Shown here: positions 7,182 to 15,706 of the stretch, piece by piece
How positions within the stretch are numbered: position 1 is the first letter of the stretch
Layout: the number at the start of each line of letters is the position of its first letter
Program-made: the position numbers and the translations under genes
The notes under the pieces: model-generated
What the model saw: only the letters and a program-made list of their open reading frames with translations
The model's database searches: none
What the model was told of the DNA's origin: nothing
From: Chlamydiota bacterium
Lineage (GTDB): Bacteria; Chlamydiota; Chlamydiia; Chlamydiales; Parachlamydiaceae
Length of the DNA: 46,358 nt
Assembly: GCA_013288825.1 (NCBI GenBank)
Contig: JABDBC010000012.1
Span: forward strand, 1-46,358
Reading direction: 5' to 3'

Positions 7182-9575
7182 ATGTCAGGACCATCCATTA
7201 TATTAAATCCAACTCCACCCCTTACTCTACCAGTGCAAATAAATGATAGCGCTAAAGGTAAGATAAGGTGCGCATGCCTTCGTCATGCCAAGACTTTCTT
7301 GTCCTCCAATTTTTCAGGAAAAACTGCAGTAGTTTCCTTTATAGATGGCCGTTTCCGTGTAGGTACTCCCGAGGAAGATAAAAAAAGAGGCACATGCTCA
7401 AAAGTATTCTTTGGAACTCTTAAAGTTGTCGGCTGGTTGACTGTCATTTTACCCTTGATTGCCTATATCGCAGCTAAAATTTTCCATTCTCTTAATCCAA
7501 TGATAAATGAGGCCTACCTAAAGGGCCTCAATAATAATGAACAACTTCAGAGCCAGATGGCAGATCGTTTAAGAATCATCGAAGACATGAGTGCAGAAGC
7601 AAAAAAATTGAAAGAGGATAAAGAAATAGCAGAGAAAGCATTGAAAGATGAACAAATACAGTGTAGAGCAACCAATAAATTGTTCAATGACCGCGACACA
7701 CGATTGAGAGAATTATTAGCACAGGGAGACATAAAAGAAGTCCAAGAGAAATTAAAAACTGCTCAAACGGACTTGAAGAGTAAAAAAGATGAAGTTGAAC
7801 GATTAAGGATAGAATTAGATGACAAAAATCGAAAAGCACTTGAACCCAACCCAAAGCTTCTCGATGCTAATAGATCAGTAGAGCTTCTTACAAATAAAGT
7901 TCATGCCAGTACGGAGCAACGTCTAGCCGAGACAGGGCAATTACGCACAAAAATTAAAGAACTTGAAAACACAATAGCTAAACAAGAAGGAGATATTAAA
8001 TTTCTAAACCAAACTATTGTAGATAAAACTTTTGAATTAACGAAGAACTCCCTTACTGCTATGCATCTGTCAGCAGCCCAAGCGAAGGAAAAAGAATTGG
8101 AGGAGAGGATCAAAACCCTGACATCCACAATATCTGAAAATACAGCTGAAATTGAAAGACAAAAAGCCGAAGCTACAAAGGCAATAACTGCTTTAGAAAC
8201 TCAAAGAAAAGCATTTGATCTGAGAAGCGAAGAAGACAAAAAGAAAGCAGAAGGGGAAATCACAGCTCTTAACGGAAGAATAAGAACGCTGGAATCAAAT
8301 CTGAGCCATGTAACAGCCGAAGCAGCAAAAGCCAAAGAGGCTTCTGCAGTTTGCTTGGAAGCGGTCAGAGGAGAGTCAAAACGATTAGAACGCCCACGCA
8401 GCGGCAGTGGCGAAGACGGAAGGGGCGGAGGCCGTCCCGAAGGATCAACTGGAGCCGGAGAAAGAGAAAGCAAAACTTCTGCAGACAGCCCCACGCGTGT
8501 AACTTCTAGTGAACCTGTTTCTGAGACAGAGGAAAAATCGAAAGCAGAAGAAAGAAAAATGAAGGCATTTGCAAGCGGTAGTATGGAAGAATATTTGGAG
8601 GCCTGTGGTGGTCATATATCACGTGAAGAAGTTGAGACAAGCGCTCTCATTGGTTATAAATGGCTCAAAGCTATATTACAAGATACCCGTTCTACCGAAG
8701 AGATTGTAAAAGAAGAAGTCGCAAGGTTGAATTCACTTCCAGAAGCTCAACGAAACAACCTTCTTAGTGGGATTGTATGGTTCTTGATGTCTAATGCGAT
8801 TAAGAAAGGTGAAGGATTCGACGATGGGGCTTTTATTATTCCGGATGAAGGTCACCGCTTATTTTTGATATTGCATCAGATGAAAAATAAAGATACTGAA
8901 AATGATCGTCTTTCTTCGCATTTAAAAGATCAACAGGCAGAACTTCTGAATTTTTTTCAAGAGCATCATAGATATACTAAAAAATATATTTCAAATGGGA
9001 TTGATATAAGCCCATCGAGGGACCAAATTGGTTTACCCCGACCTCATACAACAGTATTATTCATGCCAGTTCAAAGTGATGGGCGTGCATATATATTCAT
9101 CAAACCTGAACAACATGGTGTAAAAGATTGGTGGGATACATTTGAACATGCCAAAAGCACTTTCAAATCTGTTACCAATAGATGGTGGGGAGTTCCTCCT
9201 CCAAAGGGTTCACGTAAAGAGCGTATAAGAGGAGATTTGTCAGCATTGTTTTCTGATATAGTTAAAGGCTTACCTGGAGCAGACGAAGCAATTAAAAAAG
9301 TAGGATACGGTGACAAAGGTCGTGGAATTCATGCGATGGTTCAATTCATCAATGAGAAATTAAGCAGAAATGAATGTAATCGTAGAACAGAAATGCTGAA
9401 GGGGTTTTTAGCCGATTTAAACAGACAGTATGCTGATTTACAAGATCGGTACGGGGATGAAGTGAGATTGCCTAGTTTGAAGACGGATCTCGCTAAACCT
9501 TTCTCAGAACTTGTTCCAACATTATCCCCTGAATTTTTGGAAATTCAAGAGAATTTGAAAGCATCTGCTTCATAA
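7182..9575 (+). CDS. Array paralogue 5: long coiled coil plus unique C-terminal domain
   Basis: A 797-residue family member. The start is ATG 7182 (MSGPSIILN), since an upstream ATG at 7167 overlaps the GAGG ribosome site that serves 7182, and paralogues begin with MS. Residues 1-75 are the family N-domain and 82-103 the membrane helix (LKVVGWLTVILPLIAYIAAK), followed by IFHSLNPMINE. Residues ~115-400 are a long coiled coil, and ~403-460 a Gly/Ser/Arg-rich linker (RPRSGSGEDGRGGGRPEG). Residues ~465-797 form an apparently globular domain found in no other copy, with PHTTVLFMPVQSDGRAYIFI and a Trp-rich stretch (DWWDTFEHAKSTF, NRWWGVPPP). I do not recognise that domain. Confidence 0.85.
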   Translation: MSGPSIILNPTPPLTLPVQINDSAKGKIRCACLRHAKTFLSSNFSGKTAVVSFIDGRFRVGTPEEDKKRGTCSKVFFGTLKVVGWLTVILPLIAYIAAKIFHSLNPMINEAYLKGLNNNEQLQSQMADRLRIIEDMSAEAKKLKEDKEIAEKALKDEQIQCRATNKLFNDRDTRLRELLAQGDIKEVQEKLKTAQTDLKSKKDEVERLRIELDDKNRKALEPNPKLLDANRSVELLTNKVHASTEQRLAETGQLRTKIKELENTIAKQEGDIKFLNQTIVDKTFELTKNSLTAMHLSAAQAKEKELEERIKTLTSTISENTAEIERQKAEATKAITALETQRKAFDLRSEEDKKKAEGEITALNGRIRTLESNLSHVTAEAAKAKEASAVCLEAVRGESKRLERPRSGSGEDGRGGGRPEGSTGAGERESKTSADSPTRVTSSEPVSETEEKSKAEERKMKAFASGSMEEYLEACGGHISREEVETSALIGYKWLKAILQDTRSTEEIVKEEVARLNSLPEAQRNNLLSGIVWFLMSNAIKKGEGFDDGAFIIPDEGHRLFLILHQMKNKDTENDRLSSHLKDQQAELLNFFQEHHRYTKKYISNGIDISPSRDQIGLPRPHTTVLFMPVQSDGRAYIFIKPEQHGVKDWWDTFEHAKSTFKSVTNRWWGVPPPKGSRKERIRGDLSALFSDIVKGLPGADEAIKKVGYGDKGRGIHAMVQFINEKLSRNECNRRTEMLKGFLADLNRQYADLQDRYGDEVRLPSLKTDLAKPFSELVPTLSPEFLEIQENLKASAS

Positions 9576-9655
9576 CCGGGAAGATTTACAATCTTTCCTC
9601 TGACTGATCTGGATGAGTATTGCAACTTTTGGTTTGGACAAAAGTCCACTCATGG

Positions 9656-9941
9656 TTTGTGCCGGCCCTCCGGGACGGCATGTGTTGGTTGGCGGTTACC
9701 CAGGCTTCGCTTACCCCTCCGGGGAGCTTCAACCTGGGCTATTACGTGAACAGGCTCTCCAGACTGTTGACAACGTCTGTTATTTGCTATGCTGTGTATG
9801 CCGAAGCGGTTCAACAAGCAAAAGACATTGCAACCAGCCCGGAGGGTCTGTCCACGTAATAGCCCAGGCTGAAGCTCCCCGGAGGGGTAAGCGAAGCCTG
9901 GGTAACCACCAACACATGCCGTCCCGGAAGGCCGGCACAAA
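9656..9941. repeat. Palindromic element family A, copy 2
   Basis: It starts tttgtgccggccctccggga and ends cccggaaggccggcacaaa. The arms carry ACCCAGGCTTCGC and CCCCTCCGGGG as in the other copies; the centre is unique. It occupies most of the gap between paralogue 5 and tRNA-Arg. The rest (9942-10028) is AT-rich with a short 'ctccgtgatct ... ggagatct' imperfect palindrome. Confidence 0.85.
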
Positions 9942-10028
9942 CTAGGATCTCTTTTTTTTCCTCGTCTCTCCGTGATCTCTTTGGTAAAAATCTACGGAGA
10001 TCTCATAGTCTCATAGCAAAAGAATCGG

Positions 10029-10058
10029 TTGAAATAAAGTGCTTTCATATGGCAATAT
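10029..10058 (+). promoter_or_regulatory. Candidate promoter for tRNA-Arg
   Basis: TTGAAA at 10029-10034 and caatat at 10053-10058 are separated by 18 bases, ending about 12 bases before the tRNA. This is a reasonable sigma-70-type match, assigned by eye only. Confidence 0.35.
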
Positions 10059-10070
10059 CTTCTTTTCTCT

Positions 10071-10144
10071 GCACCGGTAGCTCAATCGGATAGAGTACCC
10101 GGCTACGAACCGGGCGGTTAGAGGTTCAAATCCTCTCCGGTGCA
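10071..10144 (+). tRNA. tRNA-Arg (anticodon ACG)
   Basis: A 74-nt cloverleaf. The acceptor arms are gcaccgg and ccggtgc with discriminator A. The D-arm contains agctcaatcggatagagt. The anticodon stem cccgg/ccggg holds the loop ctacgaa, giving anticodon ACG (CGN arginine, normally A34-to-I edited). The T-arm is gaggttcaaatcctc. No 3' CCA is encoded. The last base is immediately followed by the ATG of the next gene. Confidence 0.95.
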
Positions 10145-10777
10145 ATGACAGTATATACCTTTCCTTCTGGGCCACTAGATACCAACATTTTTGTTGTTTC
10201 GTGCCCAAAAACAAACATGTGCGCCATTATCGATGCCCCTCCAGGCTGCTTTGAAAAGCTTTCTCTTTATTTGGAAAAAAATAAATTAACTCCCACCAAA
10301 TTGCTCCTTACCCATTCTCATTGGGATCATATTGGCGATGTGGCACAAGTCAAGAAAAAATTTCTCACCCCTGTTTTAATCCATCGAGACGATGTAGGCA
10401 ATTTGGAAAAACCTGGGAGCGATAGACTCCCCTGTTGGATTGAGTTCCCACCAGTTCACCCAGATGGTTTTATAGAAGATGGGGATAATATTGCAGTTGG
10501 CCAGCTCCGCATTACCGTTATTCATACTCCAGGCCATACTCCGGGATGTGTTTGTTTCTACAATGCCGAGAATCATTTGCTTTTCACTGGAGATACTCTC
10601 TTTCAAGGAAGTATTGGCAATCTCTCGTTCCCGACAGCAAAGCCTGAGCTGATGTGGGACTCTTTGGAAAAATTGAGGCAGTTGCCTGCTGAGACCCGCG
10701 TTTTGCCTGGACATGGTGCGAGCACGACTATTGGTTCGGAAAGTTGGTTGGCGCGAGCGCAAGAGATTTTTGGATAA
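10145..10777 (+). CDS. Metallo-beta-lactamase-fold hydrolase (glyoxalase II-like)
   Basis: A 210-residue metallo-hydrolase. The metal-binding motif is THSHWDHIGD (H57, H59, D61, H62). It is followed by HTPGHTPGCVCF, FTGDTLF and LPGHG, the remaining ligands in the usual order of small glyoxalase II / YcbL-type proteins. The substrate cannot be set from sequence; family members hydrolyse thioesters or act in persulfide metabolism. The ATG directly follows the last base of tRNA-Arg, so there is no room for a normal leader, and 3' processing of the tRNA would leave a leaderless mRNA. The N-terminus MTVYTFPSGPLDTNIFVV fits the family, so the start is probably right. The peroxiredoxin gene follows after 28 bases, suggesting cotranscription. 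Confidence 0.88.
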   Translation: MTVYTFPSGPLDTNIFVVSCPKTNMCAIIDAPPGCFEKLSLYLEKNKLTPTKLLLTHSHWDHIGDVAQVKKKFLTPVLIHRDDVGNLEKPGSDRLPCWIEFPPVHPDGFIEDGDNIAVGQLRITVIHTPGHTPGCVCFYNAENHLLFTGDTLFQGSIGNLSFPTAKPELMWDSLEKLRQLPAETRVLPGHGASTTIGSESWLARAQEIFG

Positions 10778-10805
10778 TCCAGGAAGTTGAAAAACAGGAG
10801 TTCTT

Positions 10806-11390
10806 ATGGCAGTATTAGTTGGGAAACCGGCCCCCAAGTTTCAGGGGAGTGCCGTTGTAAAAAATCAAATCATCAAAGACTTTTCTCTGGATAACTTTAA
10901 AGACAAATATGTCGTTCTTTTTTTCTATCCATTGAATTTCACCTTTGTTTGCCCAACTGAATTGCATGCTTTTCAGGAAATGTTAGGGGAGTTTGAGAAG
11001 CGCCATGCACAAGTCATTGGCTGTTCTGTGGATAGTTGCTATTCCCATCAGGCCTGGTTGAACACACCCAAAAGCAAGGGGGGAATCCAAGGAATTACTT
11101 ATCCATTGCTTTCTGATATTAACAAAACAATTACTCGCGACTATGATGTTTTGTTGCACAAAGAAGGGATCGCCTATCGTGGGCTATTTTTGATCGACAG
11201 AATGGGGATTGTGCGTCACCAAGTTGTGAATGATTTACCTTTGGGAAGATCTGTTAACGAGGCATTGCGGATGCTCGATGCCTTAATTTTCTTTGAAAAG
11301 CATGGGGAAGTATGCCCTGCGAATTGGCAAGTGGGTACAAAGGGGTTTAAGCCTACTCATGAGGCATTGGAAAAGTATTTCGCTAACTGA
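10806..11390 (+). CDS. 2-Cys peroxiredoxin (AhpC/TSA family)
   Basis: A 194-residue thiol peroxidase that reduces hydrogen and organic peroxides in the cytoplasm. The peroxidatic cysteine C49 is in FTFVCPTEL. The resolving cysteine, near C170, is in GEVCPANW, the typical 2-Cys arrangement. The protein ends in EKYFAN, resembling the C-terminal YF motif of redox-sensitive typical 2-Cys enzymes. The ribosome site caggag is well spaced. It follows the metallo-hydrolase closely on the same strand and is followed by palindromic element A copy 3. The electron donor is not visible in the window. Confidence 0.93.
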   Translation: MAVLVGKPAPKFQGSAVVKNQIIKDFSLDNFKDKYVVLFFYPLNFTFVCPTELHAFQEMLGEFEKRHAQVIGCSVDSCYSHQAWLNTPKSKGGIQGITYPLLSDINKTITRDYDVLLHKEGIAYRGLFLIDRMGIVRHQVVNDLPLGRSVNEALRMLDALIFFEKHGEVCPANWQVGTKGFKPTHEALEKYFAN

Positions 11391-11409
11391 TAGTTGTAAA
11401 AAAATTTAG

Positions 11410-11665
11410 TTTGTACCGGCCCTCCGGGACGGTATTATTAGTTGGCGTTGACCCAGGCTTCGCTAACCCCTCCGGGGAGCTTCAGGCCTGGGCTAATATG
11501 TGAACAGCCCTCCGGGCAGTGTGAAAACGTGATTTTCAAATAAAGAGCCCACATACAGCCCGGAGGGTCTGTTCACGTATTAGCCCAGGCTGAAGCTCCC
11601 CGGAGGGGTTAGCGAAGCCTGGGTCAACGCCAACCAATAACACCGTCCCGGAGGGCCGGCACAAA
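11410..11665. repeat. Palindromic element family A, copy 3
   Basis: It starts tttgtaccggccctccggga and ends ggagggccggcacaaat. Inner motifs are CCCAGGCTTCGCTAACCCCT on the left and the complement on the right. It fills the 313-base gap between the peroxiredoxin gene and the helicase gene. Confidence 0.85.
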
Positions 11666-11703
11666 TCTTTTCATATCCCCTCCTTGGTGAAAATATTCAA
11701 ATT

Positions 11704-14700
11704 ATGATGCGATTACCTGATTTTTTAGAACTTTACAAAAACGAAGCCGACAAACTCGTTACGCAGGGCGCTGTCCATGACATTGAATTCTCAGGTAGCA
11801 CATACCAAATTAAAGTAATTGATCCCATTTCTCATAAAGAAGAGTGGCCATTTATTCAATTGGACATTCTTGGCAATATTAAAGATAGCTTTTGTTCTTG
11901 TGAAAAAGAGGAAGACCAAGAAGGATGTGTCCACCTTGCCGCGGCTTACTTACAAATTTATAATGGCCATGAGCACCCTCTTCATCAGCGTTTCGAGCGC
12001 TCTCTTTGGAATAACTTGTTTCAGATTTTTTCGGAAAGGCTTGGGAATCAATCCAATCAACTAAAAAAGATCTCCAAAGGGGAATATGCGCGTCTTTCGG
12101 TCAGTGGTAAAGAAATATTCCGCATTAAAGGGAATAGTCCCGAAGCTATTTCGCATCTAGAAGAAATTATCGATTACCGTCCCAAACAAACAGAGGAAAC
12201 GTCACTTAAATTCTCAAATCTTTCTCAAGATGAGCTCACATTGTGGCGTCAAGGACGTCCCAGCCTCCAATTGCAATATGAGCTGTCGTTTTGGAGTGAT
12301 TTTGCACATTGGCTCATGCGTTTACAGGAAGACAGGACACCTTATCAAATTTCATTCAAATATGCTGAAAATGAGATCCCAAATCAGCTTACAGTAGAAT
12401 TTCCAGAAATAAGCGCTAACTTCTATCTTTCAATTGCCAACTTACCCCTAATCATTCCAGCCTTGGCTACAGTGGATTCCCCATTGGAGATTCATGTCGA
12501 AGCGGCAGCCGGTGTTAAAGAGATCCGATACGATCCAGAAAGGGGGGTCATGTCTGTAGAGGCCTTCAAATCGCAAGAACGGCAAAAGCCTCCTGTGCAA
12601 AAAGGGGTTGTCATAGGAAATTGGAGATATGTTCATGGGGACGGTTTTTATAATAAAAGCCAACATGAGATGCTTGAGCAGCCAGCGCTTACTGGAGATG
12701 AGATTGCCAAGGCGTTAAATGATCAACTTTCGTTCATACGGCAGCATCTAAAAGGAACCAAGATATTCTCTGATCCTTTGACTCTTTCTTACGAACTCTC
12801 ATTTGATGCTAACTGGAATTTGCATGTAACAGCTTATCTTTTTAGCCCTGGAGATCTTGTCGATGAGCACTCACGCCAATTTAAGAACTGGGTTTATGTT
12901 AATAATAAAGGCTTTTACCGTATTGTCGAGCCCTCTTTTAATCAAATCGAGACGGTCATCCCTGCAGAAAAGATGGGGGATTTTATTTGGGAGCGGAGGC
13001 ATTTGTTAAATACCTATGAAGGCTTTGAGACCCATCTGACAAGTATTGAGGCTCAGTTAACGTATACTTTGGACGAGACGAATCGCCTTCGTTTCGTCAG
13101 CTATTTCGATCATGAAGCGAACAAGGGGGAAAGGAAAGATTTTGGGTCTTGGATATATGTTGTGGGGCAGGGATTTTATTCAAAAACAACGCAAGCCACC
13201 AACCTTCCTCTGCAACCAGACCTGTCGATTGGTCCTGAACAAATTCCGCTCTTTATTAGAATGAATAAAAGTGAATTGCAGCTGGTGCATCATTTTTTTA
13301 GCGATCGTTGTCCGGTTCTTGATACTTCACTTTCTATTAAGTTCGAAAAAAGTGATGAGATCACTGTCAGGCCAGTGTACAGGCTTTTGGAAGAATATGA
13401 AGGAAAGGAAATCCGATACTTCGAGGATTTTGTATATGTAATCGGCGAGGGATTCTCAGAGCTGCCTATGAGGCTGCGGTTGCCAGAAAACTATCGACGC
13501 CCTGTCACAATATCTAAGAAGGTCCTCATCCCATTTCTTAAAGAGGATTTGGAAAAACTAAAACCGTTAGCTAGTTATGTCGATCCCCGCCTGCTGGAAC
13601 CAAAAATGCTCCGATTGGGAGCAAAAAAAATATCCACAACTACAACTGGGGGTTATTCTCTCAATCTCTGTTTCGAAACTGAAAGAGGGGAAATTTTACT
13701 TGAAAAGATCGTAAAAGGAATCAGGAAAAAGAAAAGTCATCTTTTCCTTAAAGAAGGGTATCTCGACCTTCAAAGACCCGAATTTGATTGGATTAAGCAT
13801 CTGAGTAAAACGCAGGTCGATGTCGATACAAATACTGTCTTTCAGACCCCAATGGAGCTGATTCGGCTGAATGCTTTGGAGGAAATTCACTTCCAAAATA
13901 AGGAAGCAGAAGCTCCAGTAAAAGAGCTCACGGAATTTAAAGTACCCTTCCAACCAGATCTCAAGGGGCTTAGCAGCGAATTGCGAGAATATCAGCAGCA
14001 TGGGGTGCATTGGCTTTGGTTTCTGTATCAACACAAGCTTTCAGGGCTTCTTTGCGATGATATGGGGCTAGGCAAGACCCATCAAACCATGGGATTACTT
14101 ACTGCAATAGCCAATGAGTTTGCAAAGCGTGGTGACAATGAAAAATGTCATTTTCTTGTGATCTGCCCCACTTCAGTCATTTATCACTGGCAGGAAAAGC
14201 TAGCTGAGTACTTACCCAATTTGCGTGTTTGTACTTTCTATGGAAGCAATCGCAGCCTTGATCAGTTTCATCAGGAATACGATATTCTGCTGACATCCTA
14301 CGGGATTTGGAGGCTCGAATCAGAGATGTTGAGTCAGATGACGTTTGAGGTGGCAGTTTTCGATGAAATTCAAGTAGCCAAAAATCACATGAGTCGCATC
14401 CACGCTAGTCTGTTGAATGTGAAAGCAAAAATGCGATTAGGTCTTACAGGAACCCCAATAGAAAATCGGTTACGCGAGCTGAAATCGTTATTTGATATTG
14501 TATTGCCTGCATATATGCCTAGAGAGGGTGTTTTTCGAGACTATTTTGTAAAACCTATCGAAAGGGAAGGGGATTTGCAGAAAAAGATTCTTCTCAAAAA
14601 GTTGATCAATCCCTTTGTACTCCGAAGAAAAAAGGAAGAAGTACTCCGCGATTTGCCTGAAAAAACCGAAGAAATTGCCCACTGTGAACTCTCAGCAGAC

Positions 14701-15402
14701 CAAGAGTTACTATACAAGGAAACTCTGACGAAGTCTCGCGAGTATATCCTTCAACAGTTGCAAGATTCTGATACCCCTGTCCCTTATCTCCACATCTTTG
14801 CGTTGCTTTCTAATTTGAAACAGATCTGCAATCATCCGGCGGTATATTACAAGACTCCCCAAGACTTCCGCCGCTATCAGTCTGGAAAATGGGACCTCTT
14901 TGTAGAATTGCTTGAAGAGGCTAGAAATAGTCAGCAGAAGGTTGTCGTATTTTCACAATATTTGACAATGCTAGACATTTTTGAAGAGTATTTGGGAGAG
15001 CTAAAGGTGGGCTTCGCAGAGATTCGAGGTGCTACTACCGACAGAGGAGCTCAAATCCACAAGTTTAATCACAATCCTGAGTGTGAAGTGTTTTTGGGGT
15101 CGCTGCAAGCCGCAGGACTAGGTGTAGACCTGACAGCTGGATCAGTGGTAATCCATTACGATCGGTGGTGGAACGCAGCCCGTGAGGATCAGGCTACCGA
15201 TCGGGTGCATCGCATTGGGCAAACGCGTGGGGTGCAAGTGTTCAAATTAGTGACCAAGGGAACATTTGAAGAGCGAATAGATGCCCTAATAAGCAAAAAA
15301 GCGATGCTGTTGGAGGAGGTTGTGAGCACTGATGACCATCGTTTTATGAAGCAATTTTCGCGCGACGAGCTAATACAGCTGCTGCAAGACATCCCTGTAT
15401 AG
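11704..15402 (+). CDS. SNF2-family helicase with N-terminal SWIM zinc finger
   Basis: A 1232-residue SWI2/SNF2 ATPase, presumably a DNA translocase. The SWIM finger has C64, C66, C75 and H77 (FCSCEKEEDQEGCVH). A long middle region contains several repeats of the form W(V/I)YV...GFY/S. The ATPase core begins near residue 750, with Walker A DDMGLGKTHQT (~785), Walker B DEIQ (~886, where DEAH is commoner) and TGTPIENR (~915). The C-terminal helicase lobe has VVFSQYLTML and QATDRVHRIGQTR (~1162), the SNF2 motif VI. Chlamydiae carry such SWI/SNF-type helicases. ATG codons at 11704 and 11707 are both possible starts. The stop codon directly borders palindromic element B. Confidence 0.92.
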   Translation: MMRLPDFLELYKNEADKLVTQGAVHDIEFSGSTYQIKVIDPISHKEEWPFIQLDILGNIKDSFCSCEKEEDQEGCVHLAAAYLQIYNGHEHPLHQRFERSLWNNLFQIFSERLGNQSNQLKKISKGEYARLSVSGKEIFRIKGNSPEAISHLEEIIDYRPKQTEETSLKFSNLSQDELTLWRQGRPSLQLQYELSFWSDFAHWLMRLQEDRTPYQISFKYAENEIPNQLTVEFPEISANFYLSIANLPLIIPALATVDSPLEIHVEAAAGVKEIRYDPERGVMSVEAFKSQERQKPPVQKGVVIGNWRYVHGDGFYNKSQHEMLEQPALTGDEIAKALNDQLSFIRQHLKGTKIFSDPLTLSYELSFDANWNLHVTAYLFSPGDLVDEHSRQFKNWVYVNNKGFYRIVEPSFNQIETVIPAEKMGDFIWERRHLLNTYEGFETHLTSIEAQLTYTLDETNRLRFVSYFDHEANKGERKDFGSWIYVVGQGFYSKTTQATNLPLQPDLSIGPEQIPLFIRMNKSELQLVHHFFSDRCPVLDTSLSIKFEKSDEITVRPVYRLLEEYEGKEIRYFEDFVYVIGEGFSELPMRLRLPENYRRPVTISKKVLIPFLKEDLEKLKPLASYVDPRLLEPKMLRLGAKKISTTTTGGYSLNLCFETERGEILLEKIVKGIRKKKSHLFLKEGYLDLQRPEFDWIKHLSKTQVDVDTNTVFQTPMELIRLNALEEIHFQNKEAEAPVKELTEFKVPFQPDLKGLSSELREYQQHGVHWLWFLYQHKLSGLLCDDMGLGKTHQTMGLLTAIANEFAKRGDNEKCHFLVICPTSVIYHWQEKLAEYLPNLRVCTFYGSNRSLDQFHQEYDILLTSYGIWRLESEMLSQMTFEVAVFDEIQVAKNHMSRIHASLLNVKAKMRLGLTGTPIENRLRELKSLFDIVLPAYMPREGVFRDYFVKPIEREGDLQKKILLKKLINPFVLRRKKEEVLRDLPEKTEEIAHCELSADQELLYKETLTKSREYILQQLQDSDTPVPYLHIFALLSNLKQICNHPAVYYKTPQDFRRYQSGKWDLFVELLEEARNSQQKVVVFSQYLTMLDIFEEYLGELKVGFAEIRGATTDRGAQIHKFNHNPECEVFLGSLQAAGLGVDLTAGSVVIHYDRWWNAAREDQATDRVHRIGQTRGVQVFKLVTKGTFEERIDALISKKAMLLEEVVSTDDHRFMKQFSRDELIQLLQDIPV

Positions 15403-15404
15403 GC

Positions 15405-15698
15405 AAGCAACAGGATGCATCAACAGTCTACGGCAGGAAACCTCTAAGAAGAAAAGTAACAGGATATGCAGGATCGCAAGCGGCAGGATAAGAAGGATAG
15501 TAAGCATCCTCTTGTAATTCAAAAGAATTTCCAATGGAGTTAAGGCCGGGAGGCCTTAACTCCATTGGAAATTCTTTGAATATCGAGAGGATGCTTGCTA
15601 TCCTTCTTATCCTGCCGCTTGCGATCCTGCATATCCTGTTACTTTTCTTCTTAAACGTTTCCTGCCTTAGACTGCTGATGATCCATCCTGTTACTTGA
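15405..15698. repeat. Palindromic element family B, copy 1
   Basis: The outer arms pair aagcaacaggatgcatca with tgatgatccatcctgttact. The middle arms pair taacaggatatgcaggatcg with its complement and include aagcggcaggataagaagga. The centre is aatttccaatggagttaagg and its complement around a short loop. The element runs from the helicase stop to within 9 bases of the phospholipase D stop, so it separates two convergent genes. Confidence 0.85.
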
Positions 15699-15706
15699 CG
15701 GCGATC

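Noticed and set aside
9620-9940. Open frames inside element A copies (for example PALRDGVCWLA...TPPGSFSLGYYV)
   Set aside because: The same peptide recurs at every element on either strand, with no ribosome sites; it is translation of a palindromic repeat, not a gene family.
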